Assembly (NCBI GenBank): GCA_022647575.1
Contig: JALCKY010000006.1
Location: forward strand, 62,001 to 126,000
Direction of reading: 5' to 3'
DNA length: 64,000 nt
Source: Lachnospiraceae bacterium
Lineage (GTDB): Bacteria > Bacillota > Clostridia > Lachnospirales > Lachnospiraceae
The number at the start of each line of letters is the position of its first letter. Position 1 is the first letter of the stretch. This document shows, piece by piece, positions 42,653 to 53,324 of this stretch. Below the pieces are notes generated by a model. The model searched no databases, was not told where the DNA came from, and saw nothing but the letters and a program-made list of their open reading frames with translations. Both the position numbers and the translations under genes were made by a program.

Positions 42653-43625
42653 ATGAAAAATCCAATCCTTTATTACGTGATTCCCTGCTACAACGAAGAA
42701 GAGGTGCTTCCGGAAACTTCGAAGCGTCTGCTTGAAAAATACAATCAGCTGACGGCGAAGGGCGTGATCAGTCCGGAAAGCCGCATTCTTTTTGTGAACG
42801 ACGGTTCCTCTGACCCGCACCTGGGAAATGATCCGGAAGCTCCATGAAATGAGTCCGGTTTTCTCCGGCCTGTGTCTTTCCCGCAACCGCGGACATCAGA
42901 ATGCACTGCTGGCGGGACTGATGACGGCAAAAGATTACTGCGACGTCTCCATTTCCATGGATGCCGATCTGCAGGATGATATCGAAGCGTCGGATCAGAT
43001 GCTGGAGAAATTCGAAGAGGAAGACTGCGACATCGTATACGGCGTGCGTTCCAGCCGGGAAAAAGATACGGCGTTCAAGCGCGGCTCGGCCATGTTCTTC
43101 TACCGCCTGATGGAACATTTCGGCGCCTCCACGGTCAGCAACCATGCAGATTACCGCCTGATGAGCCGCAGGGCCCTGATCGGGCTTTCACAGTTCCGGG
43201 AGGTCAATCTCTTCCTGCGCGGACTCGTTCCGATGATCGGATACAAATCGGATAAAGTTTATTATGAAAGAGGAGAGCGCTTTGCGGGAAAGAGCAAGTA
43301 CCCTCTCAGGAAAATGATCGATTTTGCTTTTGAGGGAATCACATCGCTTTCCGTCAAGCCGATCCGCATGATCACGAATCTCGGACTGCTCGTCTTTCTT
43401 GTCAGCATTGTCTTTCTGATCTGGGGCATCGTACAGCACCTGCGCGGCGTGACTGTGCCTGGCTGGAGCTCCCTGATTGTTTCCATCTGGGCAATCGGGG
43501 GACTGGTGCTTCTGTCCATCGGCGTCGTCGGGGAGTACATCGGGAAAATCTATCTGGAAACAAAAGGCCGCCCGCGTTTCATCATTGAGGAAACGCTGAA
43601 CGAGGGACGGAAAAAGGAAGAATAA
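42653..43625 (+). pseudogene. GT2 (DPM1/GtrB-like) glycosyltransferase, interrupted by a +1 frameshift
   Basis: Polyprenyl-phosphate glycosyltransferase related to bactoprenol glucosyl/mannosyl transferases. The first frame encodes YYVIPCYNEEEVLPETSKRL and FVNDGSSD, then loses sense; the second frame resumes at once with TWEMIRKLHEMSP, SMDADLQDD, and two C-terminal membrane helices (about 43370-43560). Dropping one C from the CCC at 42814-42816 restores 324 codons. So the copy is either a recent pseudogene, an assembly error or recoded. The second frame has its own ATG (42828) but would lack the UDP-sugar-binding start. GGAG precedes ATG 42653. Confidence 0.85.
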
Positions 43626-43627
43626 GA

Positions 43628-43693
43628 AAGAACCACGGGGACGGGGGGTGATGGTTCCGAAAAGGAACCATCACCCCCGTCCCCGTGGTTCTT
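43628..43693. repeat. Long near-perfect hairpin, REP-like
   Basis: About 30 bp of stem with one bulged G: 5' arm begins AAGAACCACGGGGACGGGG, 3' arm ends CCCCGTCCCCGTGGTTCTT, closed by GAAAA. It fills the gap between convergent genes (stops at 43625 and 43696). There is no T-run, so it is less a classic terminator than a repetitive extragenic palindrome. Only one copy is in this window. Confidence 0.8.
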
Positions 43694-43695
43694 AT

Positions 43696-45456
43696 CTATG
43701 GCCGGAGTTTATTGACCTCGCGGTCATAGGTCAGAATGCCGTTCACTTCTTCTTCGACGTCCGAGAGCTGCGTATAGACTGCGGCGGCCAGGCCGTCCTT
43801 TTCCAGCGAATGAATCTTTTCCTTCAGTTCCGCGAATGATCTGCGGAGCGTTTCCGGATCCGTCACTTTCGTATAGGTAAAATCTTCCGTTGAATAGGAA
43901 TGTCCGCTGACATGCCAGGAGAGTCCGCCGTATTCCGAGAAGCAGAACGGACGCTCTTTTTCCGGCTTCACGGTCAGGGCGCGCCAGTAGTTGTGCAGGG
44001 AGACGATGTCGCCGGCTCCCTGGTCATACCAGCCGCTGGCATGATCCACCGGACGCGTGGGATCCCACTGCTTCATTTTCAGGAAGACCTTCTCTGCGTC
44101 GAACTGTCCCCAGCCTTCGTTGAAAGCGGTCCACAGGCCGATGCAGGGACAGCTGTACAGCTGCTCCATCGTATCGTGGCAGCCTTTGAGCCAGGCACGG
44201 CGGCCCTTCTCCGAAGCGCGCGAGAATATCGGGTAATTGCTGTCCGGAAAACGCCTGGTGATGAAAGGCAGCGCGGTCGGCAGGTAGAGCATGAAAGTCA
44301 TGAGCGAGCGTCCGCCTCCGTTGAGCATGTCCTGCCAGACAATCATTCCGAGACGGTCGCAGTGATAATACCAGCGCATCGGCTCGACCTTGATATGCTT
44401 GCGGATCATGTTGAAGCCGAGCTCCTTCATGGAAAGGATGTCGGATATCATCGCCTCGTCGGAAGGGGCGGTGTAGAGACCGTCTGACCAGTAGCCCTGA
44501 TCGAGGACGCCGTCCTGGAAATAAGCCCGGTTGTTGAGCGCCAGATAGGGAATGCCCCGTCCGTCGCGGATTACGGAGAATTTCCTCATAGCAAAATAAG
44601 AAGTGACGCGGTCTTCGCCGGCCGTGACTTCAAAAGGACACAGGCAGGGATCCTCCGGCGTCCACGGACGGACATGCGGAACCGGGATGCGGATTTCCTT
44701 TCCGGAAAAGCCTTCGGCGGAAGCCGTTTCTTCTCCCTGCATCTGAATGCGGACCCGGCAGGGAAGAGAGGTGCGGACCGTGATGCAGACGGACTGTTCG
44801 TCGAAAAGCGGAGTGATCTTCAGGCTGCGGATAAAAACATCGGGAACTTCTTCCATCCAGACGGTCTGCCAGATTCCGCTCTGCGCGGTGTAGAACATGC
44901 CGCCCGGCTTCAGCTTCTGCTTGCCGCGGTCCATCCAGGCCGTATCGGAAATGTCCCGGACGCGGACCGTCAGGGTATTTTCTCCCGGCACGGCAAATGA
45001 AGTTATGTCAACTGAAAAGGACAGGTAGCCGCCGAAGTGGCTGCCGGCTTTCTGCCCGTTGAGGAAGACTTCGCAGATCTGGTCGACCGCTCCGAAATTC
45101 AGGAGCAGGCGGTGCCCGCGGGGAATTTCCGGCAGTACGACGGTTTTCCGGTACCACAGGAATTCATCGGGCTGAAGCTGCCTCTCTACGCCGGAGAGGA
45201 TGGATTCCGGGGAAAAAGGCACAAGAATCCGTCCGTCATAGGAAGACGGTTCAGCAGCTTCTTTAGAGAAAGGGGAAAAGGCATATTCCCAGGTTCCGTT
45301 CAGACATTTCCAGGAAGCCCTTGCCATCTGCGGGCGCGGGTATTCCGGAAGGACGGAATCCGGACGGAGATTCCTTCCCCATTTCGTCAGAAGCTTATTC
45401 GGTACGGTTTTCTTCTTTCCGAACTGAAAAGTGGAAAGGACATCGGAGAGATTCAT
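43696..45456 (-). CDS. Glycoside hydrolase family 2 protein
   Basis: A 586-residue GH2 enzyme with no signal peptide, so probably intracellular, acting on imported oligosaccharides. The N-terminal jelly-roll sugar-binding domain covers FLWYRKTVVLPE to GGYLSFSVDITSF; an Ig-like domain follows; the TIM barrel begins near LGFNMIRKHIKVEP. The acid/base Glu is in LWTAFNEGWGQFD and the nucleophile Glu likely in FCFSEYGG. Substrate (beta-galactoside, mannoside or glucuronide) cannot be told. TATAAT stands 6 bp before the ATG with no Shine-Dalgarno, so the mRNA is probably leaderless. Confidence 0.88.
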   Translation of the reverse strand: MNLSDVLSTFQFGKKKTVPNKLLTKWGRNLRPDSVLPEYPRPQMARASWKCLNGTWEYAFSPFSKEAAEPSSYDGRILVPFSPESILSGVERQLQPDEFLWYRKTVVLPEIPRGHRLLLNFGAVDQICEVFLNGQKAGSHFGGYLSFSVDITSFAVPGENTLTVRVRDISDTAWMDRGKQKLKPGGMFYTAQSGIWQTVWMEEVPDVFIRSLKITPLFDEQSVCITVRTSLPCRVRIQMQGEETASAEGFSGKEIRIPVPHVRPWTPEDPCLCPFEVTAGEDRVTSYFAMRKFSVIRDGRGIPYLALNNRAYFQDGVLDQGYWSDGLYTAPSDEAMISDILSMKELGFNMIRKHIKVEPMRWYYHCDRLGMIVWQDMLNGGGRSLMTFMLYLPTALPFITRRFPDSNYPIFSRASEKGRRAWLKGCHDTMEQLYSCPCIGLWTAFNEGWGQFDAEKVFLKMKQWDPTRPVDHASGWYDQGAGDIVSLHNYWRALTVKPEKERPFCFSEYGGLSWHVSGHSYSTEDFTYTKVTDPETLRRSFAELKEKIHSLEKDGLAAAVYTQLSDVEEEVNGILTYDREVNKLRP

Positions 45457-45462
45457 GCGTTC

Positions 45463-45491
45463 ATTATAGCGGATGAGGCAGGGTTTGACAA
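45463..45491 (-). promoter_or_regulatory. Promoter of the GH2 gene, placed for a leaderless transcript
   Basis: On the minus strand TTGTCA (45486-45491), 17-bp spacer, TATAAT (45463-45468), then GAACGC and the ATG. The expected start of transcription coincides with the start codon. Confidence 0.7.
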
Positions 45492-45554
45492 ACGGACGGA
45501 AGAAAATTATGCTGTTTTCGGATGAGATAAGATACAGAAAGGATCTTCCGGCAA

Positions 45555-46055
45555 ATGAAACAGCTGAATCATGTTACGCACGGCTTTCCGCCGTTTTATG
45601 AAAAAGAATCCAGAATCCTGATCCTCGGGTCGTTCCCGTCGGTCAAGTCTCGCGAAGTCAGCTTCTTTTACGGTTTTCCGCGCAACCGTTTCTGGCAGGT
45701 GACAGCCGAACTCCGGAAATGTGCGGTTCCGTCATCCGAGGAAGAGAAGAGGGAGTTCCTGCACCGGAACCGGATCGCACTCTATGACGTCATTGAAGAG
45801 TGCGATATCCACGGTTCCTCGGACAGTTCCATCACGAATGTCATTCCTGCGGACATGAAGCCGATCCTGAAGAAAGCGGAGATCCGCGCCATTTTCGTAA
45901 ACGGAGCGACGGCCTCAAAACTTTACGACCGCTACCTGGAGCCGGAGCTGAAGGTTCCGGCGATCCGCCTGCCTTCGACAAGCCCGGCCAATGCGGCCTG
46001 GTCTCTGGAGAAACTGGAAGCAGAGTGGAAAGTCATCAATGAATACCTGGACTGA
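45555..46055 (+). CDS. DNA-deoxyinosine glycosylase (UDG superfamily)
   Basis: A 166-residue uracil-DNA glycosylase-fold protein of the hypoxanthine-DNA glycosylase group, which removes deaminated adenine. Seen: RILILGSFPSVKSRE, FFYGFPRNRFW (active-site loop with Asn), AIFVNGATA, and RLPSTSPANA (C-terminal motif). AAAGGAT lies 11 bp before the ATG. Monocistronic; its stop is 10 bp before the copA -35. Confidence 0.85.
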   Translation: MKQLNHVTHGFPPFYEKESRILILGSFPSVKSREVSFFYGFPRNRFWQVTAELRKCAVPSSEEEKREFLHRNRIALYDVIEECDIHGSSDSSITNVIPADMKPILKKAEIRAIFVNGATASKLYDRYLEPELKVPAIRLPSTSPANAAWSLEKLEAEWKVINEYLD

Positions 46056-46064
46056 GAACCGGGC

Positions 46065-46093
46065 TTGACACCGACACCCCGTGGGGGTATTAT
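46065..46093 (+). promoter_or_regulatory. copA promoter containing a CsoR-type operator
   Basis: TTGACA (46065-46070), 17-bp spacer, TATTAT (46088-46093). The spacer holds the dyad ACCCC-GTG-GGGGT (46076-46088), the pattern bound by CsoR repressors. Apo-CsoR sitting here would block RNA polymerase; copper binding would release it. The csoR gene lies at the far end of the same unit. Confidence 0.85.
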
Positions 46094-46110
46094 ATTCCCA
46101 GGAGGCCGGT

Positions 46111-48705
<2,595 letters not shown>

Positions 48706-48723
48706 GACAGGAGGTAAGTTGCC

Positions 48724-48984
48724 ATGATGGCAGATCCCGAAAAAATCTCGCGTCTTGTAAAGACGGCACGCGGGCAGCTGGACGGTGTGCTGAGAATGAT
48801 CGATGAAGACAAGTACTGCATCGATATCTGCAACCAGCTGATGGCGGCGGATTCCATTATCCGCAAGGCAAATAATGAGATTCTCAGAGCCCATATGAAA
48901 GGCTGCGTCAAAACAGCGATGGAAGAGGGCAGGGGCGATGAGAAAATCGACGAGCTGATCGGCATTATCGAGAAGCTCAAGTAG
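48724..48984 (+). CDS. csoR: CsoR family copper-sensing repressor
   Basis: An 86-residue all-helical DUF156 repressor. The Cu(I) ligands fit the C-H-C pattern of CsoR: Cys32, His57 and Cys61 (spacing 25 and 4, as in characterised CsoR), with an extra Cys36. AGGAGG stands 8 bp before ATG. It starts 18 bp after copA, so it is made with the pump and would feed back on the CsoR-like operator in the copA promoter. FrmR or RcnR types are unlikely given the ligand set. Confidence 0.93.
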   Translation: MMADPEKISRLVKTARGQLDGVLRMIDEDKYCIDICNQLMAADSIIRKANNEILRAHMKGCVKTAMEEGRGDEKIDELIGIIEKLK

Positions 48985-49001
48985 GCAGGATCAAAAAGAT
49001 G

Positions 49002-49030
49002 CTGACATTGATTTCTCCCCGGCGTATAAT
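49002..49030 (+). promoter_or_regulatory. Predicted promoter of the second alanine symporter
   Basis: CTGACA (49002-49007), 17-bp spacer, TATAAT (49025-49030), 38 bp before the ATG. Confidence 0.65.
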
Positions 49031-49068
49031 GAGAGAAGCGTGAAAAATGCGCACGGGGGGAACTGAAA

Positions 49069-50607
49069 ATGGAAGGTCTTTTCAACGCGATCAACAATGT
49101 CTTCGGTTTTGTGACGCCTATTTCAGATGCGCTTTGGGATTTCCCGAAGAACTTCGACTGGTGGGCAAATATCCCGGTCCTGGGGAACTTTTCCCTGGCG
49201 CTGATCCTGCTGATCGGGTCGGGAATCTTCTTCTCTTTCAAGCTCGGTTTTATTCAGGTGACTCATTTCAACCGGACCGTGAAATATCTGGCCAAGAAAG
49301 AAGAGCACCGGACGGGAATTTCTCCGCTCGCGGCTTTCTTCCTGAGCACGGCCATGCGCGTAGGCCCCGGCAACATCATCGGCGTTACGGGCGCAATCGT
49401 AGCGGGAGGTCCGGGAGCTCTTTTCTGGATGTGGATTTCCGCCTTCTTCGGAATGGCGACTGCCTATATTGAAGCGACTCTGGCCCAGATCTTTAAAGAG
49501 AAAAAAGGGACGGAGTTTGTCGGAGGCCTTCCGTTCTACGGACGCCGCCTTCTCGGGAACAGCGCTGCAGTCGGCGTCATCCTCTGCGTCATTTACCTGC
49601 TGTATGCGGTAGGCTGCCTGCCTTCTCAGGGATCTTATTCCGTTACGGCAATCGGAACGATCGTCGATACGATTGCCGGGACTCAGATGCCCAGCAATTC
49701 TCCGTTCTATTATATCGTCGGAATTCTGGTGATTGCCCTTGTCGCCGTGATTGCCTTCGGCGGCATCAAGCGGGTCACGAAGTTTACGGATATGGCCGTT
49801 CCGGTCATGGCCGTGGTTTATTTCCTGGTTGTCATCGTCATGATCGTCATCAACTTCGATCAGATCCCGTACTTCTTCTCATCGGTCTTCGGCGGAGCGT
49901 TTAAACCGGAAGCCATCTTCGGCGGTGCCTTCGGAACCGCCCTGGCACAGGGCGTGAAACGAGGCCTGATGTCAAATGAGGCAGGCCAGGGAACCATTAC
50001 GATGTCCGCGGCCGCTTCCGATGCGGATCATCCGTGCAGCCAGGGATGCATTGCTTCCGTAGGCGTTTTCCTGGACACGATTGTCATCTGCACGCTGACA
50101 GGTTTCATCATCGTCATGTCGCATCTGTGGACTTCCGTCAACGACTTTGCGGATATCGACCGCCTGCAGTATTTCCAGATTTCCATTTCAGGACTGAAAC
50201 CGGGCGAACCGTTTACCGTCGTCGTCAGCGTCCTGCTGCTGGTATGCTTCATGCTTTTTGCCTTTACGACGCTGCTCGGCATGTTCTCGTTCTCGGAAAT
50301 CGCGGGCTCCAGAATCAGCCAGAAGAAGGGATGGATCACCACGATCCATATCGTCGATCTGGCCATCTGCGCTTTCGGCATCCTGAGCAAGATCGCGGGC
50401 TATGACCTTTCCCAGATCTGGGCTTTCTCGGATCTGGCAAATATCTGCATCGTCTTCTGCAATATCCCGATTCTTTACGTCGGGTTCCGCTATGTCATGA
50501 AGGCTACGAAACATTACAAGAAACATGACGGCACGCCGTTTACTTCGGAAGTTGCCGGCATCAAAGAACATCTCTATTGGGATGACAAAGCACAAGGGAA
50601 CGGATGA
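49069..50607 (+). CDS. Alanine/glycine:cation symporter (AGCS family), second copy
   Basis: A 512-residue, multi-helix AGCS transporter. Hallmarks: STAMRVGPGNIIGVTGAIVAGGPGALFWMW near residues 84-115 and GVKRGLMSNEAGQGTITMSAAAS. It differs clearly from the copy at 17325 in its long N-terminal segment and loops, so it is not a recent duplicate. CACGGGGGGAA precedes the ATG. The exporter gene that follows overlaps its stop by 4 bp. Confidence 0.92.
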   Translation: MEGLFNAINNVFGFVTPISDALWDFPKNFDWWANIPVLGNFSLALILLIGSGIFFSFKLGFIQVTHFNRTVKYLAKKEEHRTGISPLAAFFLSTAMRVGPGNIIGVTGAIVAGGPGALFWMWISAFFGMATAYIEATLAQIFKEKKGTEFVGGLPFYGRRLLGNSAAVGVILCVIYLLYAVGCLPSQGSYSVTAIGTIVDTIAGTQMPSNSPFYYIVGILVIALVAVIAFGGIKRVTKFTDMAVPVMAVVYFLVVIVMIVINFDQIPYFFSSVFGGAFKPEAIFGGAFGTALAQGVKRGLMSNEAGQGTITMSAAASDADHPCSQGCIASVGVFLDTIVICTLTGFIIVMSHLWTSVNDFADIDRLQYFQISISGLKPGEPFTVVVSVLLLVCFMLFAFTTLLGMFSFSEIAGSRISQKKGWITTIHIVDLAICAFGILSKIAGYDLSQIWAFSDLANICIVFCNIPILYVGFRYVMKATKHYKKHDGTPFTSEVAGIKEHLYWDDKAQGNG

Positions 50608-51467
50608 TCTTTTTAGATTCTTTACTGGATACGACAATTGACTGCCTGAAGATGCTGCCTTTTCTTTTCCTGGCGTTTCTTCTGCTCGAGGCGCTCGAGC
50701 ATCATTCGTCGGAGAAAATGAACAGTCTGCTTCTGAAGGCAGGAAGCTTCGGGCCGCTGATCGGAGGACTTCTCGGCTGCATTCCGCAGTGCGGGTTTTC
50801 CATCATGGCATCGGATCTTTACGCAGGCGGCGTCATTTCTCTGGGGACGCTGCTTGCGGTTTTTTTGTCGACCTCGGATGAGGCGCTGGTCATCCTGGTT
50901 TCGACGGCCGGACATTTCGGGGACATCCTGCGTCTGATCGGCGTGAAGATCGTAATCGGAATCGTTGCCGGATATGCCGTCTATCTGATTTCCGCGGTGA
51001 TACGGAAAAGGCATCCGGAAAAGAAGAAAGAAATCGGCGATCTGTGCCGCGATGCGAAATGCGGCTGCCATGAGGAAGGCGGAGGAATCCTGAAGCCGGC
51101 GCTGAAGCATACGCTGCAGGTTTTCCTGTTCCTCTTCATTTTCACTTTCGTACTCGATGTGCTGCTGTCCCTGATCGGAATCGCCAGCCTGTCGAGAATC
51201 ATGCTGGCAGACACGGTCTGGCAGCCGGTGCTGGCGGCCCTGATCGGTCTGATTCCGAACTGCGGGGCGTCGGTCGTTCTGACGCAGCTTTATCTTGAAG
51301 GCGTCATCAGCTTCGGCTCCATCGTGGCCGGGCTTTGCTCCGCTGCCGGTCTCGGACTGGTCATGCTGTTCCGGATGAACCGGAACAGGAAAGAAGATAT
51401 CGGCATCACGCTCCTGCTTTACGGAATCTCGGTTCTGGCAGGCATCCTCCTGCAGATCTTTTTCTGA
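50604..51467 (+). CDS. ArsP_2/DUF2899-type putative heavy-metal exporter
   Basis: A 287-residue integral membrane protein with about eight to ten helices. It shows an internal two-fold pattern: GCIPQCGFSIMASDLYAGGVISLGTLLAV in the first half and GLIPNCGASVVLTQLYLEGVISFGSIVAG in the second, typical of the ArsP-like permease superfamily. The central loop has CRDAKCGCHEE, a possible metal-binding cysteine/histidine cluster. Related proteins are annotated as putative manganese or arsenic exporters; the true substrate is open. Its ATG overlaps the symporter stop (ATGA). Confidence 0.8.
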   Translation: MIFLDSLLDTTIDCLKMLPFLFLAFLLLEALEHHSSEKMNSLLLKAGSFGPLIGGLLGCIPQCGFSIMASDLYAGGVISLGTLLAVFLSTSDEALVILVSTAGHFGDILRLIGVKIVIGIVAGYAVYLISAVIRKRHPEKKKEIGDLCRDAKCGCHEEGGGILKPALKHTLQVFLFLFIFTFVLDVLLSLIGIASLSRIMLADTVWQPVLAALIGLIPNCGASVVLTQLYLEGVISFGSIVAGLCSAAGLGLVMLFRMNRNRKEDIGITLLLYGISVLAGILLQIFF

Positions 51468-51478
51468 AAGAGAATCCT

Positions 51479-52729
51479 ATGAGAAAATATTTTTCCGCCT
51501 ATGCGGGGATGAAAAGAGACGTCTATGTTCTGGCTGCGGCAAGATTCATCAACTGCCTCGGCTCTTTCATCAATCCGCTGATTACCCTGATCCTGACACA
51601 GAAGCTTCTGATGTCCGGAGCGGAAGCGGGACGCCTGGTGGCGCTTCTGGTCATCACGCAGGCTCCCTGTCTGGCCTTAGGCGGAAAACTGGCCGACCGG
51701 TTCGGACGGAAGATCGTATTTGCCGTCGGCTGCTGTCTGGGTGCGTTCTTCTATCTGGTCTGCGCCTTCGGGGCAGCAGGAGAGACGATGATCTTTTTCC
51801 TGATCCTTTCGGCGGACATGGTGGCACTGGCCATTCCGGCCGAGGATGCGATGCTGGCGGACGCGGCTCCGGAGAGCCAGAGGCAGCCGGCCTTTTCCCT
51901 GATGTATCTGGCCATCAACATGGGCATGGCGGTCAGTCCGATTCTCGGAGGTATCCTGTTCCTTCACCATCTGCAGCTGCTGTTTCTTCTCGATGCCCTG
52001 ACGACGCTTTCGTGCGTGGCGATCGTATTCATTTTCATCAAGGAAACGAATCCCGCTTCCCGGAAAAACGGAGAAGGCGGAACAGAGGAAAGCAAATCTT
52101 CCGATGCCGCTCCGAAGAAAATGACTCTTTTTCAGGCACTGAAGAAGGTGCCGGTCCTGGCCGTTTTCTTCAGCCTGATGTTCCTGTTTGATTTTGCCTA
52201 CACGCAGTGGAATTTCCTTCTGCCGATTCAGTTCGGAGAGGCATTCGGGGACGACGGGGCAAGACTCTACAGCTACCTGTGCTCGGTAAATGCGGTGACG
52301 GTCATCGTGCTGGCGCCGGTCGTCACGAAGATCGAGAAAAATCTCCGTCCTCTTTTTGCCATCGGCATTTCCGGTCTTCTGTACACGGCAGCCTATATCG
52401 GATTCGGACTGCAGGGACCGTACATCGCTTACATTTTCCTAGGGGAACTTTTCACGATCGCGGAAATCTGGACGGCGATCCGGACCGGTCCGTTCATTTA
52501 CCATTATGCGCCGGAAGAGTGCCGTGCCCGGATTGCGGCGGTCAGCAACTTTACGCGCGGCGCGGCGGGAGCCCTGGGGCCTCTTCTGATGGGCATGCTC
52601 ATTACGGTTTTCGATTACCGTACGGGCTGGTTCCTGACGGCGGCCTGCATGCTGGCCGGTGCTGCGGGAATGTTCCTGCTTGACCGTTCCGTGCGCCGGA
52701 AAGATAAAGCCGCTCCCCGTCCGGAGTGA
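51479..52729 (+). CDS. MFS transporter
   Basis: A 416-residue major facilitator with twelve likely helices. The loop 2-3 signature GGKLADRFGRKIVF (near residue 66) and AARFINCLGSFINPLITLIL at helix 1 suggest a drug or metabolite efflux type (DHA1-like). ATG 51479 starts 11 bp after the exporter stop with a weak Shine-Dalgarno; longer readings overlap the exporter gene and are rejected. It may be co-transcribed with the two genes before it. Substrate unknown. Confidence 0.87.
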   Translation: MRKYFSAYAGMKRDVYVLAAARFINCLGSFINPLITLILTQKLLMSGAEAGRLVALLVITQAPCLALGGKLADRFGRKIVFAVGCCLGAFFYLVCAFGAAGETMIFFLILSADMVALAIPAEDAMLADAAPESQRQPAFSLMYLAINMGMAVSPILGGILFLHHLQLLFLLDALTTLSCVAIVFIFIKETNPASRKNGEGGTEESKSSDAAPKKMTLFQALKKVPVLAVFFSLMFLFDFAYTQWNFLLPIQFGEAFGDDGARLYSYLCSVNAVTVIVLAPVVTKIEKNLRPLFAIGISGLLYTAAYIGFGLQGPYIAYIFLGELFTIAEIWTAIRTGPFIYHYAPEECRARIAAVSNFTRGAAGALGPLLMGMLITVFDYRTGWFLTAACMLAGAAGMFLLDRSVRRKDKAAPRPE

Positions 52730-52758
52730 CGGAAGGAAAGGACGGCGGGACTGTACCC

Positions 52759-52787
52759 TTGACGGAAGTCTACCGGGGCGTTATTAT
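52759..52787 (+). promoter_or_regulatory. Predicted promoter of the Rrf2 gene
   Basis: TTGACG (52759-52764), 17-bp spacer, TATTAT (52782-52787), 36 bp before the ATG. Confidence 0.75.
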
Positions 52788-52823
52788 ATTCATAGCATAT
52801 CTGTATGAAATGGAGACTGACTC

Positions 52824-53258
52824 ATGAAAATTTCTACGAAAGGCCGTTATGCGCTGCGGATCATGCTGGATCTTTCCATGCAGGACAGCAGTGCGCTGAT
52901 TCCGCTGAAGGATATCGCGAAGCGGCAGGAGATCACGCTGAAATATATGGAGCAGATCATTACGCCGCTTTCCAAGGCCGGCTACGTGACTTCTCTTCGG
53001 GGTTCCAGCGGCGGATACCGGCTGGCGAAAAATCCTTCCGAGTATACGGTCGGGGATATCCTCCGCGTCATGGAAGGGCCGCTTTCGCCGGTTGCCTGTC
53101 TGGAAAATGAAGCCAATGAATGTCCGAGGGCAGAGTTCTGTCCGACCCTCCCGTTCTGGAAAGGTCTTGCGAAAGTCATCAACGACTATGTCGACGGCGT
53201 GACGCTCGAAGACCTGAGGGACCGGTATCTGGCCGGTCAGAACGATTATATGATTTAA
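52824..53258 (+). CDS. Rrf2 family regulator, possibly Fe-S binding
   Basis: A 144-residue Rrf2 winged-helix protein starting MKISTKGRYALRIMLDL. The wing segment TSLRGSSGGYRLAKNP is family-typical. Three cysteines (Cys92, Cys100, Cys106) lie where IscR keeps its [2Fe-2S] ligands, so redox or iron-sulfur sensing is plausible; CymR-type regulators lack them. No isc or suf genes are adjacent. Its only visible neighbour on this strand is the tandem repeat after its stop. Confidence 0.88.
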   Translation: MKISTKGRYALRIMLDLSMQDSSALIPLKDIAKRQEITLKYMEQIITPLSKAGYVTSLRGSSGGYRLAKNPSEYTVGDILRVMEGPLSPVACLENEANECPRAEFCPTLPFWKGLAKVINDYVDGVTLEDLRDRYLAGQNDYMI

Positions 53259-53324
53259 GAGGGCCGGTTCAGTTAAGAGAGCCGGTTCAGTTAAGGGGGC
53301 CGGTTCAATTAAGAGGGGCGGTTC
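53259..53324. repeat. 18-bp tandem repeat, three and a half units
   Basis: Units at 53259, 53277 and 53295, consensus GAGGGCCGGTTCAGTTAA, and a partial fourth from 53313. The array begins at the base after the rrf2 stop codon and runs into the last codons of the minus-strand LuxR-type gene, supplying that gene's stop. Confidence 0.85.
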
